From DASZRZ01 sp963732925 (GTDB taxonomy: Bacteria; Acidobacteriota; Terriglobia; Terriglobales; Acidobacteriaceae): a DNA stretch of 64,000 nt. Position 1 is the first letter of the stretch. Each line of letters begins with the position of its first letter. Shown piece by piece: positions 53,840-61,940 of this stretch. The notes under the pieces were generated by a model that did not search any database, was not told the origin of the DNA, and saw only the letters and a program-made list of their open reading frames with translations. The position numbers and the translations under genes are program-made. The stretch spans positions 1 through 64,000 of the forward strand of contig CAVTBJ010000013.1 of assembly GCA_963732925.1 (NCBI GenBank), in the 5' to 3' direction.

Positions 53840-53959
53840 CCCTGAATTCCGCCGCTTGTTGCAGCGCCCGCAGAACGCTTCGCGGGTTCCGCTGCCAACC
53901 TTCGATCTTCCAGAGCACGGTGGTCACTCAGCCGCCGAGGCTCCTCGCCGGGCGTAACA

Positions 53960-53965
53960 TATAAT
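53960..53965 (+). promoter_or_regulatory. TATAAT box for dnaX-ybaB-recR
   Basis: A consensus -10 sits 11 bases before the dnaX ATG, implying a nearly leaderless mRNA. No clear -35 is seen. Confidence 0.45.
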
Positions 53966-53976
53966 GACAGGTTTCT

Positions 53977-55803
53977 ATGAGCTATCAGGTTCTGGCACGC
54001 AAGTACCGGCCGCAGAAATTTTCTGACGTCATCGGGCAGGAACACGTCACCCGCACGCTGAAAAACGCTATCGAACAGGGCCGCATTGCGCACGGATACA
54101 TCTTCAGCGGACACCGGGGAATCGGCAAGACCACGATTGCCCGCATCCTGGCCATGGCGCTGAACTGCCGTTCGGCGAAGGGGCCGGTGGCGGAACCGTG
54201 CGGCGTGTGCGACAGTTGCCTGGAAATCAAGGCGGGCAACTCGGTCGACGTCATTGAGATTGACGCCGCCACCAATCGGGGCATTGACGAGATTCGCGAG
54301 CTGCGCGAAGCCGCGCGCTACCGTCCCGCGCGCGACCGGTTCAAAGTCTGGATTCTTGACGAAGCCCACCAGATCACCGATGCCGCCTTCAACGCCCTGC
54401 TGAAGACCCTGGAAGAGCCGCCCTCGCACGTGGTGTTCATGATGGCCACCACGCAACCGGAGGATATTCCGCAGACCATCCGCTCGCGCTGCCAGCACTT
54501 CAGCTTTCATGCTGTGCGCTTCGAAGATATCGTGGGACAACTACGCTCCATCGCCGGGCAGGAAGGAATTCAGGCCGACGGAGGCGCTCTATCGATGCTG
54601 GCGGAGGCGGGCGACGGCTCCATGCGCGATGCTCTCTCTATCATGGACCAGGCCATCGCCTGCTGTGGAACGTCGCTCACCGGGGGCGCGGTGCGGGAGC
54701 TGGTGGGAGCGGTGCCTTCCGAGATGCTGGAGACGATGATGGATGCCGTGGAGCGCGGCTCCAGCGAAGACGTACTGCGGCAGGTGGACCAGCTTTTGAC
54801 GGAAGGACAGAATCCGCAGCACTTTGCCCGTCAACTGGTGCGTTTTCTGCGCAACGCCCTGGTGGCGCGGGTGGCGGGAGCGGAGTCGGCGCTGCTGCAG
54901 GTTTCCGGGGATGAGAAAGCGCGGGCCGCCCGGGTGGCGGAGAAGTTTCAGGAAGAAGACCTCACGCGCTTCCTGCAAATCATGCTGCGAACGCACGGAG
55001 AACTGGGCTACAAGCACGAACAGCGCTTTCATCTGGAACTGGGCCTCCTGAAGATGGTGCACGCCCAGCGCCTGATCCCGGTGGAAGAACTGCTGAGCCA
55101 GGCGGGAGCGGAGGGCGCGAGAGACGCGGGCGCGCGGCGTGGCACAGCGGCGGGAAGGCCCGCGGGGGAAGCCCCCGCCCGGTCTTCGGGCCAGCTGGTT
55201 TCGGGCAGACCTGCGGGACTAGCCCGGCCTTCGCCCTTCGAAGCTGATCTGTCTCGGAAGCGCGAATCGGCCGAGCCCTTCCGGCCGGACCCGCGCGCGC
55301 CCAAAGCGCAATCGGGAGAAGCCGGCGCGGCGGCTGCGCTCGCCGTCGAAAGCGTTCCCAACCCCTCGCCTGCCAACACGATTCCGGCGGCACTCTCGGT
55401 AGAAGACCTGCGGGCCAGCGTGCTGGCGGCTGTCTCCGACTCCAGTGGACTGCTGCGAGAAGGCGAGTGGGAGCTGCGCGGCGGCGAACTGACGGTGAAG
55501 GTGGCGGCTTCGCAAACCCTGGCCGAGCTGACGCTGAGTGCCGACGCCCGCCGCGAAGCTGCCCAGGCAGCCACGGCCGCGGCAGGACGTCCGCTGAAGC
55601 TTCGTATTCTGGGCGGCGGAAACGCAGGCGAAACCAGTCCTGCTTCCGGCAAGAACGGCTCGCCGCGTGCCGCAGGAGAGGGTTCCGGCGCCCGCGCGCG
55701 GGCCACGCAGGACCCCGTGGTGCGCCGCATGCAGGAGAAATTCGGAGCGGAAATCCGCACCGTCATTGATTACAAAGACAGGGATTCCAAAGAGAGGAAG
55801 TGA
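53977..55803 (+). CDS. dnaX: DNA polymerase III subunits gamma/tau
   Basis: Clamp-loader ATPase of the replisome. The 608 residues hold Walker A GHRGIGKTT (45-53), the zinc-module cysteines (64, 75, 78, 81: CGVCDSC), DEAH (128-131), an SRC arginine finger near 170 and domain III. Beyond about 375 the tail is Ala/Gly/Arg/Pro-rich low complexity with a last conserved segment near the end (LRASVLAAVSDSSGLLREGE). No clear slippery A-run for programmed gamma-form frameshifting was noticed. The stop overlaps the ybaB upstream region. Confidence 0.94.
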   Translation: MSYQVLARKYRPQKFSDVIGQEHVTRTLKNAIEQGRIAHGYIFSGHRGIGKTTIARILAMALNCRSAKGPVAEPCGVCDSCLEIKAGNSVDVIEIDAATNRGIDEIRELREAARYRPARDRFKVWILDEAHQITDAAFNALLKTLEEPPSHVVFMMATTQPEDIPQTIRSRCQHFSFHAVRFEDIVGQLRSIAGQEGIQADGGALSMLAEAGDGSMRDALSIMDQAIACCGTSLTGGAVRELVGAVPSEMLETMMDAVERGSSEDVLRQVDQLLTEGQNPQHFARQLVRFLRNALVARVAGAESALLQVSGDEKARAARVAEKFQEEDLTRFLQIMLRTHGELGYKHEQRFHLELGLLKMVHAQRLIPVEELLSQAGAEGARDAGARRGTAAGRPAGEAPARSSGQLVSGRPAGLARPSPFEADLSRKRESAEPFRPDPRAPKAQSGEAGAAAALAVESVPNPSPANTIPAALSVEDLRASVLAAVSDSSGLLREGEWELRGGELTVKVAASQTLAELTLSADARREAAQAATAAAGRPLKLRILGGGNAGETSPASGKNGSPRAAGEGSGARARATQDPVVRRMQEKFGAEIRTVIDYKDRDSKERK

Positions 55804-55805
55804 CT

Positions 55806-56123
55806 ATGGGAGGGTTTGATCCTCGCCAGCTTCAGGACCTGATCGGACAGGCACGGCAGCAATACGAGGAACTGCAGAAGAAAATGCAAGCGACCGTGGT
55901 GGAAGGCAGCGCCGGCGGCGGAGCAGTTACGGTGCGCATGAACGGGCAGAAACACGTGCTGCAAATTACCATCGATCCGGAGACGGTGAAATCGGGCGAC
56001 GTGGAAATGCTGCAGGACCTGGTAACGGCCGCGGTCAATGCCGCCAGCTCGAAGGTGGACGGAGCCATGCAGTCCACAGTGGGCGGAATGCTGGGAGGCA
56101 TGGGCCTGCCGGGAATGGGCTAG
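55806..56123 (+). CDS. YbaB/EbfC-family nucleoid-associated protein
   Basis: A 105-residue DNA-binding protein of the YbaB fold (MGGFDPRQLQDLIGQARQQY; VEGSAGGGAVTVRMNGQK; VEMLQDLVTAAVNAASSK). Dimers bind DNA with low specificity. GAGGAAG upstream and ATG 55806, two bases after the dnaX stop. The dnaX-ybaB-recR order is conserved across bacteria. Confidence 0.93.
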   Translation: MGGFDPRQLQDLIGQARQQYEELQKKMQATVVEGSAGGGAVTVRMNGQKHVLQITIDPETVKSGDVEMLQDLVTAAVNAASSKVDGAMQSTVGGMLGGMGLPGMG

Positions 56124-56246
56124 CCTGGTCATTGGAAGATCGAGCCATTGACTCAGGGTCCGACTCTGGCTGGCGCGATGACTCGATGCCTTGACGATTC
56201 CAACTGCCGAATGAGCGAATAACCCAATCATCGAATCCTTAACTTT

Positions 56247-56843
56247 ATGTCCAAGTTTGCCGAGCCCATGGCTCGACTCATCGAAGAGTTGAAGAAGCTG
56301 CCCGGCATTGGCAGCAAGAGCGCGCAGAGGCTCGCGTTTCACATCCTGCGTTCCAGTGACGAGGATGCGAATGCGCTGGCGGCGGCGGTGCAGGATGTGA
56401 AGGCCAGCCTGCGGCTGTGCTCGATCTGCAATAACATTACCGACGTCGATCCCTGCTCCTATTGCTCCGACCCGGTCCGCAACCAGCGCCTGATCTGCGT
56501 GCTGGAGGAGCCCACCAATATCGCGGCCATTGAGAAGACCCACTACCGCGGCGTTTACCACGTGCTGCACGGATCGCTGTCTCCGCTGCACGGCGTGGGC
56601 CCGGAGCATCTCCGCATTGCTGGCCTGGAGCGGCGGGTGCAGGCAGGGGAGGCCGACGAAATCATCCTGGCCACCAATCCGACCGTCGAAGGCGAGGCCA
56701 CGGCCGTCTACCTGCTACAGCGGCTGCGCCGGCCTGGCCTAAAAGTGACCCGCATCGCCACCGGGATCCCGGCGGGAAGCGACATTGAATATGCCGACGA
56801 GGTCACCATGCTGAAAGCGCTGGAGGGACGGCACGAGCTCTAG
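56247..56843 (+). CDS. recR: Recombination mediator protein RecR
   Basis: RecFOR-pathway protein that helps load RecA on gapped DNA. The 198 residues show the helix-hairpin-helix start (LIEELKKLPGIGSKSAQRLA), the C4 zinc finger at Cys58, 61, 70 and 73 (CSICNNITDVDPCSYC), the Toprim acid in VLEEPTNIAAIEK, and GTPhLHGVGP-like LHGSLSPLHGVGPEHL. 123 bases downstream of ybaB, with a short repeated motif (CAATCATCGAATCC) in the gap. Confidence 0.95.
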   Translation: MSKFAEPMARLIEELKKLPGIGSKSAQRLAFHILRSSDEDANALAAAVQDVKASLRLCSICNNITDVDPCSYCSDPVRNQRLICVLEEPTNIAAIEKTHYRGVYHVLHGSLSPLHGVGPEHLRIAGLERRVQAGEADEIILATNPTVEGEATAVYLLQRLRRPGLKVTRIATGIPAGSDIEYADEVTMLKALEGRHEL

Positions 56844-56885
56844 AGAGTTCTCTACCGAACACGAAGCATCTTCCCTCTGCGGAAC

Positions 56886-56947
56886 GCAAGATTCCTCGAC
56901 TCGGGCTCGCTCCCTACGGTCGCCCGGCTTGGCTCGGGATGACATCC
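56886..56947. repeat. Dispersed intergenic repeat (copy E, full length)
   Basis: GCAAGATTCCTCGACTCGGG...CGCCCGGCTTGGCTCGGGATGACATCC after recR. It has internal inverted parts (CTCGGGC/GCCCGG) and is the clearest copy of the repeat also seen near 108, 6395, 30715 and 50246. Confidence 0.5.
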
Positions 56948-57157
56948 TGCGACTGGGAATTCAAATGGCCAGGCTGTGAGAAGGGCCTGGTTTCCGAGGG
57001 AAGTCCTCTTCTTCTATGCAGACATTTTCTTCCACGTGCTGCCCCTATTTTTTAATGGAAACCATCGTATTTTCCGATTAAGTTGCTGACTAGAGACATG
57101 TTGGAGCGCTAACACGAGGGCGCGCAGCGTGGCACCGCGCGTGCATATAAGAGGGCA

Positions 57158-57281
57158 GAGGCCGGACCTTAGAACTCAGGTCCGGGAAAACCATCGCGGC
57201 TCCTTTGGGAGCTTTTGCCGCTCGCTGTAACCGCGGAGTCCGGCAAACAGAAACCGGGCAAACCTGCCCGGTTTCTTTTTT
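57158..57281 (+). ncRNA. Unassigned structured small RNA with its own promoter and terminator
   Basis: After recR an AT-rich patch (57040-57090) and TATAAG (57146-57151) precede a GC-rich transcript of about 124 nt with no ORF. Hairpin 1 is CCGGACCT-tagaactc-AGGTCCGG (57162-57185). Hairpin 2 is GCTCC-tttg-GGAGC (57199-57212), extendable by GCGGC/GCCGC. GTCCGGC (57238-57244) can pair with GCCGGAC (57161-57167), in competition with hairpin 1. It ends in the terminator at 57250-57281. I found neither the SRP loop GGAAGGGAGCAG nor tmRNA features; 6S-like or an acidobacterial motif is possible. Size and ends are inferred. Confidence 0.6.
57250..57281 (+). terminator. Strong Rho-independent terminator of the small RNA
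   Basis: GAAACCGGGCA-aacc-TGCCCGGTTTC, a perfect 11-bp stem with a 4-nt loop, followed by six T (57276-57281). On the opposite strand the T-run is absent, which fixes the direction. Confidence 0.92.
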
Positions 57282-57319
57282 GTGGAGAGCTTTTGTTGCC
57301 AACAGGCTGAAATCCCGCC

Positions 57320-57691
57320 TCAGCCTCGCAGTTTGGCCAGCAGGTCCTGCGGATGCACGGGCTTGGCCAGGATCTCGAACTCGTGGCCCTGGGCGCGCGC
57401 GCTCTCCAGCAGGTCGGCCGTGGCGGCCTGACCGGAAAAGAGCAAGACCTTACAGGAAGGCAGGAATTTGCGGATATGGATCGCCGCTTCGATGCCGTTC
57501 ATGTCGGGCATGATCACGTCGCTGATCACCAAGTCCGGCTTCACCGCCCGGGCACGCTCCACCGCCGCCGTGCCGGTGTAGACTGCCGAAGCATCAAACC
57601 CGTGCTGGTTCAGAATGATAGCCAGCGTGTCCGCGATGACGCGCTCGTCATCCACCACCAGGACCTTTGCCTTGCCCTTTGTTGTCGTCAT
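57320..57691 (-). CDS. Stand-alone response regulator receiver (CheY-like)
   Basis: A 123-residue receiver domain with no output domain: VLVVDDERVIADTLA (acid pocket), LVISDVIMPDMNG (phospho-acceptor Asp, about 60), the Ser of VLLFSGQ (switch residue) and the Lys of EILAKPVH. No histidine kinase lies nearby, so it is probably a phosphorelay intermediate or an output by protein contact. ATG 57691 is chosen because the upstream part of the frame is non-coding. It faces the small RNA. Confidence 0.88.
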   Translation of the reverse strand: MTTTKGKAKVLVVDDERVIADTLAIILNQHGFDASAVYTGTAAVERARAVKPDLVISDVIMPDMNGIEAAIHIRKFLPSCKVLLFSGQAATADLLESARAQGHEFEILAKPVHPQDLLAKLRG

Positions 57692-57862
57692 AAGTCTCGG
57701 CTCTCTCGGATCAAAGAAGGCAGGAAGAGGCGCGATACTGGATCCGCCGCCTGCCCGGACCGTAGCCCGAAAGCTAAACATAACATTACGGGGCGACTTA
57801 GGACAAAGACATCAGCAGCCAGGCAGGCCGGTGCGGCCAAGCCGCTTTCCTGAGTTCAGATA

Positions 57863-57871
57863 TGCTAGGTT
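57863..57871 (+). promoter_or_regulatory. Extended -10 promoter for the zincin gene
   Basis: TG-C-TAGGTT at 57863-57871, about 15 bases before the TTG at 57887, so the transcript would be nearly leaderless. Confidence 0.45.
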
Positions 57872-57886
57872 TGGAAAAAGACCACC

Positions 57887-58900
57887 TTGCGTCCCTTTGA
57901 AAAAGCTCCGCCTGATGTGCAGGAGATCCTGGGCAAGCCCATCCGCGATCTGGGCTTGAAGCTTGCCGGTTCGCCCCTGGAGCGATTTGTCCAGCAACTC
58001 TACAAGGAACTCGACCGCAAAGGCCTGAAGAAGTTTCGTCCCCTGTGCTACCTCTCGGATGAGTGGGGCTGCCCGTCCGGGGAGCCGGTGATCGGTATTC
58101 CCTTTTACCTGGCCAATCCCCATCTCGCCGAGCTGGAACGCAACATGAACGATCTGGAGGACGCCCGCGAAATCATGATGTACCTGCGTCATGAAGCGGG
58201 CCACGCCTTCAACTATGCCTACCGCCTGTATCGCACGCCGGAGTGGCGGGAGATGTTCGGCCCCTTTCGCCGCCCCTACCGCGAGGACTACCGTCCCGTG
58301 CCATTTTCGCGCAAGTACGTGCGCCACATTGCCGGCTGGTACGCGCAGAAGCATCCCGACGAGGACTTTGCCGAAACCTTTGCCATCTGGCTGACTCCGG
58401 GAACGAAGTGGCGGGAAAAATACAAAGGATGGGAGGCGCTGGCGAAACTGAAATATATGGACCGGGTGGCGCGCCGGGTGCGTGACCTGGAACCGCTAAG
58501 CCCACTAGGGCAAACCGACATCACCGTGGAAGAGATGGAAACCACGGTGGGTGAGTTTTACGAGCACTCCGTTACCCGGCAACTGTCGAGCGAGGAATTG
58601 AAGCTCGATGCCGACCTGATGGATATTTTTCCTGTCTCGCGGCGTCGCAAACGCGGAGTGCGGCCGGCGGCGGAATTGCTGCAGCAGCATCGCAAGCCCA
58701 TCGTCGACAAGGTCACGTACTGGAGCGGAGCGCAGCGGCCGCAGGTGAAAATGCTGCTGGAAGTCATCGAGCTTCGCGTCGCCGAGTTGAAATTGCTGGC
58801 CGATGTGAAACTGGAGACGCAGCATCTGATCGAACTCACCGTGTACGCAACGGCACTGGCCATGAATTACGTGACGCGCGGGAAGTTCGTCCTGCCATAA
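57887..58900 (+). CDS. Putative zinc-binding metallopeptidase
   Basis: A 337-residue soluble protein. MYLRHEAGHAFNYAYRLY near 98-115 contains HEAGH (102-106), the HExxH zinc motif, and HPDEDFAETFAIWLTP near 161-176 supplies the likely third ligand (Glu of AETF), as in gluzincin-type peptidases. No signal peptide, so it acts in the cytosol. A long helical C-terminal half could bind a partner. Start is TTG 57887. It is followed 46 bases later by an ATP-grasp ligase; the pair may act on a shared substrate, for example in making and processing a peptide-like compound, but this is inference. Confidence 0.78.
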   Translation: MRPFEKAPPDVQEILGKPIRDLGLKLAGSPLERFVQQLYKELDRKGLKKFRPLCYLSDEWGCPSGEPVIGIPFYLANPHLAELERNMNDLEDAREIMMYLRHEAGHAFNYAYRLYRTPEWREMFGPFRRPYREDYRPVPFSRKYVRHIAGWYAQKHPDEDFAETFAIWLTPGTKWREKYKGWEALAKLKYMDRVARRVRDLEPLSPLGQTDITVEEMETTVGEFYEHSVTRQLSSEELKLDADLMDIFPVSRRRKRGVRPAAELLQQHRKPIVDKVTYWSGAQRPQVKMLLEVIELRVAELKLLADVKLETQHLIELTVYATALAMNYVTRGKFVLP

Positions 58901-58946
58901 TGCAACCAGCGCTTGCCAATTCCTTTACACTTGAGTGGGAGGAATC

Positions 58947-60020
58947 ATGATCGGCCAAAAGCTGAAAGTGGCCGTGCTTTACGATCTGTGGGAGCAGGAA
59001 GCGGCTGCCGCCGAACCGGAACCGGAACAGCCCGCGCGCAAGAAACAGAAATCGAAAAAGCGCAAACCCAAGCACGATCGGGAAGAGGTCTTTGAAGCCC
59101 TGGAGAAGCTTGGCCACGAGCCCTTCTACCACGTGCTCGATGGCCGTCCGCAGACGCTTGGGGCGCTGGCCCGCTGCGGCGCCGACCTGGTATTCAACCT
59201 CACCGAATCGTATGCCGGCGACGATACCAAGGACATGAATATCGCCGCCTACCTGGAGCTGCTGGGACTTCCCTACACCGGCAACGGCCCGCATGCCCTC
59301 ATGCTGGCCCAGGACAAAGCCATTGCGAAGAAGATGTTCGCCTTTCACGGGGTACGCACGCCGCACTTTGCCACCGCCTACAAAGGCAAAATCGAACACG
59401 CGCACGATATTTCGTTTCCCCTCATCATCAAGCCGGCGCGCGAGGACGGCTCCATCGGCATCGGCGCCGATTCGGTGGTCAATACCGTCAAGGAACTGAT
59501 GGAGCAGGTGGAGTTCATTCAGGAAGAGTTCGATGCTCCCGTCCTGATCGAAGAATACATTGAAGGGCGCGAAATTTATGCCGGGGTGATGGGCAGCTAC
59601 GAGCGGGCGTACGCGCTACCCCTGATCGAGCTGGATCTTTCCAAGCTGCCCAGCGGAACGCCCCGCATCGCGGGAACGGACGTAAAGTTCGAGAAGGACA
59701 CCGAAGCCTACAAGCTTACCAAGTCCGCGCCCGTGGAAGGCATGGACGAGGAGATCGAACAGCGCCTTATTGACACCGCGCTGGCGGCCTATCGCGCGGT
59801 GAAGCTGCGCGACTACGGCCGCATCGACATGCGCCTGACCGAGTCCGGCGAGGTCTACGTGCTGGAGGCCAATCCCAATCCCTGGCTCGCCAGCGGACAG
59901 GAGTTCGCCATGGCGGCCAAGAAATCTGGCGTCTCCTACACCCAGTTGATCGGACAGATTCTGGAAATGGCGCTGCTCCGCGATACCGACGCCAAAGCCC
60001 GGGCGGAACTGGTGAGCTGA
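58947..60020 (+). CDS. D-alanine-D-alanine ligase-like ATP-grasp enzyme
   Basis: A 357-residue ATP-grasp ligase. KVAVLYDLWEQE opens the N-terminal domain, then comes a charged insert (EPEPEQPARKKQKSKKRK, about 23-44) absent from Ddl. ADLVFNLTESYAGDDTKDMN, SFPLIIKPAREDGSIGIGAD, VLIEEYIEGREIYAGVMGS and YVLEANPNPWLA are ATP-grasp/Ddl motifs; the terminal metal Asn and Glu are in LEANPNP. Ddl joins two D-Ala; the weak agreement outside the ATP site means another amine/acid pair is possible. ATG 58947 has GGAGG four bases before. Probably co-transcribed with the zincin. Confidence 0.85.
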   Translation: MIGQKLKVAVLYDLWEQEAAAAEPEPEQPARKKQKSKKRKPKHDREEVFEALEKLGHEPFYHVLDGRPQTLGALARCGADLVFNLTESYAGDDTKDMNIAAYLELLGLPYTGNGPHALMLAQDKAIAKKMFAFHGVRTPHFATAYKGKIEHAHDISFPLIIKPAREDGSIGIGADSVVNTVKELMEQVEFIQEEFDAPVLIEEYIEGREIYAGVMGSYERAYALPLIELDLSKLPSGTPRIAGTDVKFEKDTEAYKLTKSAPVEGMDEEIEQRLIDTALAAYRAVKLRDYGRIDMRLTESGEVYVLEANPNPWLASGQEFAMAAKKSGVSYTQLIGQILEMALLRDTDAKARAELVS

Positions 60021-60100
60021 GAAACAATCTACGAAGCAAAGCGGACGCGTCGGCGCGTCCGCTCGGTCTGCTTTCCCCAGCAATTTTATTCGTGAGCTTC

Positions 60101-60688
60101 TTATTCCTGAGCCTGGGTCGAGGGCATCTGTCCCACGGCCTGGTCCGCCAGCCGCAGGTGTTTGTGCAAATCCGGCAGCGTCGAGGTGGCGTACTGGCGC
60201 ACGTCCGCACCGGAAGCAAGTTCGGTTGCCTTCTCGAACTCGCTGATGTTCTTCTTGTGCTCCTGCATTATGTACTGCACGTAGGCGTGATCGAACTGGT
60301 CGCCAGTCAGCGAGGAAAGCTTCTTCTTTTCCCGGGCCGCCTCTCGGGGAATCCGGGATGGCATGGAAACATTCGTGTCCTGAGCCACTTCCTGGAGCTT
60401 GTGCTGCGCCTGCAGGTGATCCTGCGCGATGGTTCGCGCCAGGTTCTTCACCTGCGGGCTGCTGGCCTTTTGCTGCGCCAATCGGGCGAGCTCGATTTCC
60501 GCCCTGTTGCCCATCGCCGCCTTTCGCACAAACTGCCGGTCAAAGGTGATGTTCTTTTGTGAGCTTGGTTTCTGCTGCGCAGCGGGAGACTTCTCAGTCC
60601 AGCTGCTGTGGTTCCGCTTCTGCGCGAATGCGGTCGAAAAGCTGAATGCCAGTGCAAAGCATGCAAACCGCGGAATCCAACGTCTCAT
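60101..60688 (-). CDS. DUF4142-domain exported protein
   Basis: A 195-residue secreted protein. Signal peptide MRRWIPRFACFALAFSFSTAFA. The DUF4142 helical bundle has FDRQFVRKAAMGNRAEIELA, ARTIAQDHLQAQHKLQEVA and HKKNISEFEKATELASGADV. Predicted outer-membrane-associated or periplasmic; role unknown. The ATG 60688 is supported by GGGGAG eight bases before. Confidence 0.85.
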   Translation of the reverse strand: MRRWIPRFACFALAFSFSTAFAQKRNHSSWTEKSPAAQQKPSSQKNITFDRQFVRKAAMGNRAEIELARLAQQKASSPQVKNLARTIAQDHLQAQHKLQEVAQDTNVSMPSRIPREAAREKKKLSSLTGDQFDHAYVQYIMQEHKKNISEFEKATELASGADVRQYATSTLPDLHKHLRLADQAVGQMPSTQAQE

Positions 60689-60898
60689 GATGCCATCTCC
60701 CCGCCAAGGGAACTGCTGGTGAACAGCGGCCCGGAAACTCACCGGACCAGCGCTACCTACAATGGATGGCGGGCCAGCCTGCAGGGTTGGCAGCGGCGAA
60801 GGAGGAACACTTGGCGTCAGGAAAGCCGAACAAAGCAGACCACCGGACAGCTGCTTTGCATGCTGCGGTGGCCCAATGGCTGAAGGGATGCAAGAGTA

Positions 60899-61858
60899 CT
60901 AGAGGCTGTCTTCAGCTCCGCGGGCGCGGCGGCGGAAGACCCGCACCAGGGCATCCACCACTTCCGCATCGAACTCCAGGCCGGAGCGCTGCACGATGCG
61001 CTCCATGGCTTCCGAAGGAGAGATGCGCTCCTCCTGCGTGCTGGTGAGCGAATCATACACGTCGGCGACATGAAGGATGCGGGCTTCCACGGGGAGTTGC
61101 GCCAGGCGCTCCTGTTTGCCTTCCGCGCTCAGCGCGCTTTCAAAGCCATTCAGAATGGTAACTACGCGTCGCAGGGATGAGGCTCCCGGATCGTGCCCGG
61201 CGCCTTCCGCCGAACCCATGCCGGCAGCCTGCTGCAGGAGGTCGCGGCTGATCCCGACCTTTTCGATTTCGTGCAGCAAAGCGCAGGCGCGCACATCTTC
61301 CACCTGATCGCGGTCCAGGTTCATCTCCTCCGCGATTTGGGTAGCGAACATGGATACCCGGTAGGGATGATTCTGGCTGTATTTCTGATCGGAGGTGATG
61401 TGCTGCAGGATGAGGAGGATTCCCTGGTAGCTCTCGCGCAAGTCGCGCACCGCACTCTCGTTACGCTCGTGGAGCGTTCCCACGGTATAAGCGGTGACGA
61501 TCAGGAGTCCAGTCCAGGCGGCGATGTCGAACACCGGCAGCGAAGTCACAACCCAGGAATGAAGGAAGACGGGATTGGTCGCAGAAATCAGCACCACCAG
61601 GAACATGCTGAAGGATGCCGTCAGCACCGCATGACGCCGTCCATAGTGATAGGCGGAAAAGATCGTGGGAAACAGATACAGCCCAAGCACCATCCGCTGC
61701 GACGAGAAGGCTACGTTCAGCACGCCACTGATGGCAAAGATGGCCAGGATCACCAGCAGCTCGCGGTTCACCTTGCGCTTCGCCGGCTTGTGCCTGGGAC
61801 GAGAAACAGCTTGCGGCATTTCAGTGGCGAGTTCGGCGCGGGCCGTGGCGGCGGACAT
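60899..61858 (-). CDS. Membrane protein with degenerate HD-type domain
   Basis: A 319-residue protein. Residues 33-125 form four to five TM helices (LLVILAIFAISGVLNVAFSS, LYLFPTIFSAY, SFSMFLVVLISAT, AAWTGLLIVTAY). The C-terminal half resembles HD/HD-GYP proteins: HPYRVSMFATQIAEEMNLDR, then ACALLHEIEKVGISRDLL where the catalytic HD pair is HE (His196-Glu197) and the GxP/GYP motif is missing. It may therefore not hydrolyse nucleotides and could act as a sensor. GAGGAAAGAC before ATG 61858 sets the start. Confidence 0.75.
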   Translation of the reverse strand: MSAATARAELATEMPQAVSRPRHKPAKRKVNRELLVILAIFAISGVLNVAFSSQRMVLGLYLFPTIFSAYHYGRRHAVLTASFSMFLVVLISATNPVFLHSWVVTSLPVFDIAAWTGLLIVTAYTVGTLHERNESAVRDLRESYQGILLILQHITSDQKYSQNHPYRVSMFATQIAEEMNLDRDQVEDVRACALLHEIEKVGISRDLLQQAAGMGSAEGAGHDPGASSLRRVVTILNGFESALSAEGKQERLAQLPVEARILHVADVYDSLTSTQEERISPSEAMERIVQRSGLEFDAEVVDALVRVFRRRARGAEDSL

Positions 61859-61940
61859 GTCTTTCCTCGTTCGGAAGATTCGGTAGCGTAGCTTAGCCCC
61901 GAACTGTCCCAATCCGGGAGTTACGGGAGTACAGGGACGA

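Noticed and set aside
57158..57281. SRP 4.5S RNA identity for the small RNA
   Set aside because: A location near dnaX-recR made it attractive, but the conserved GGAAGG...AGCAG loop is absent.
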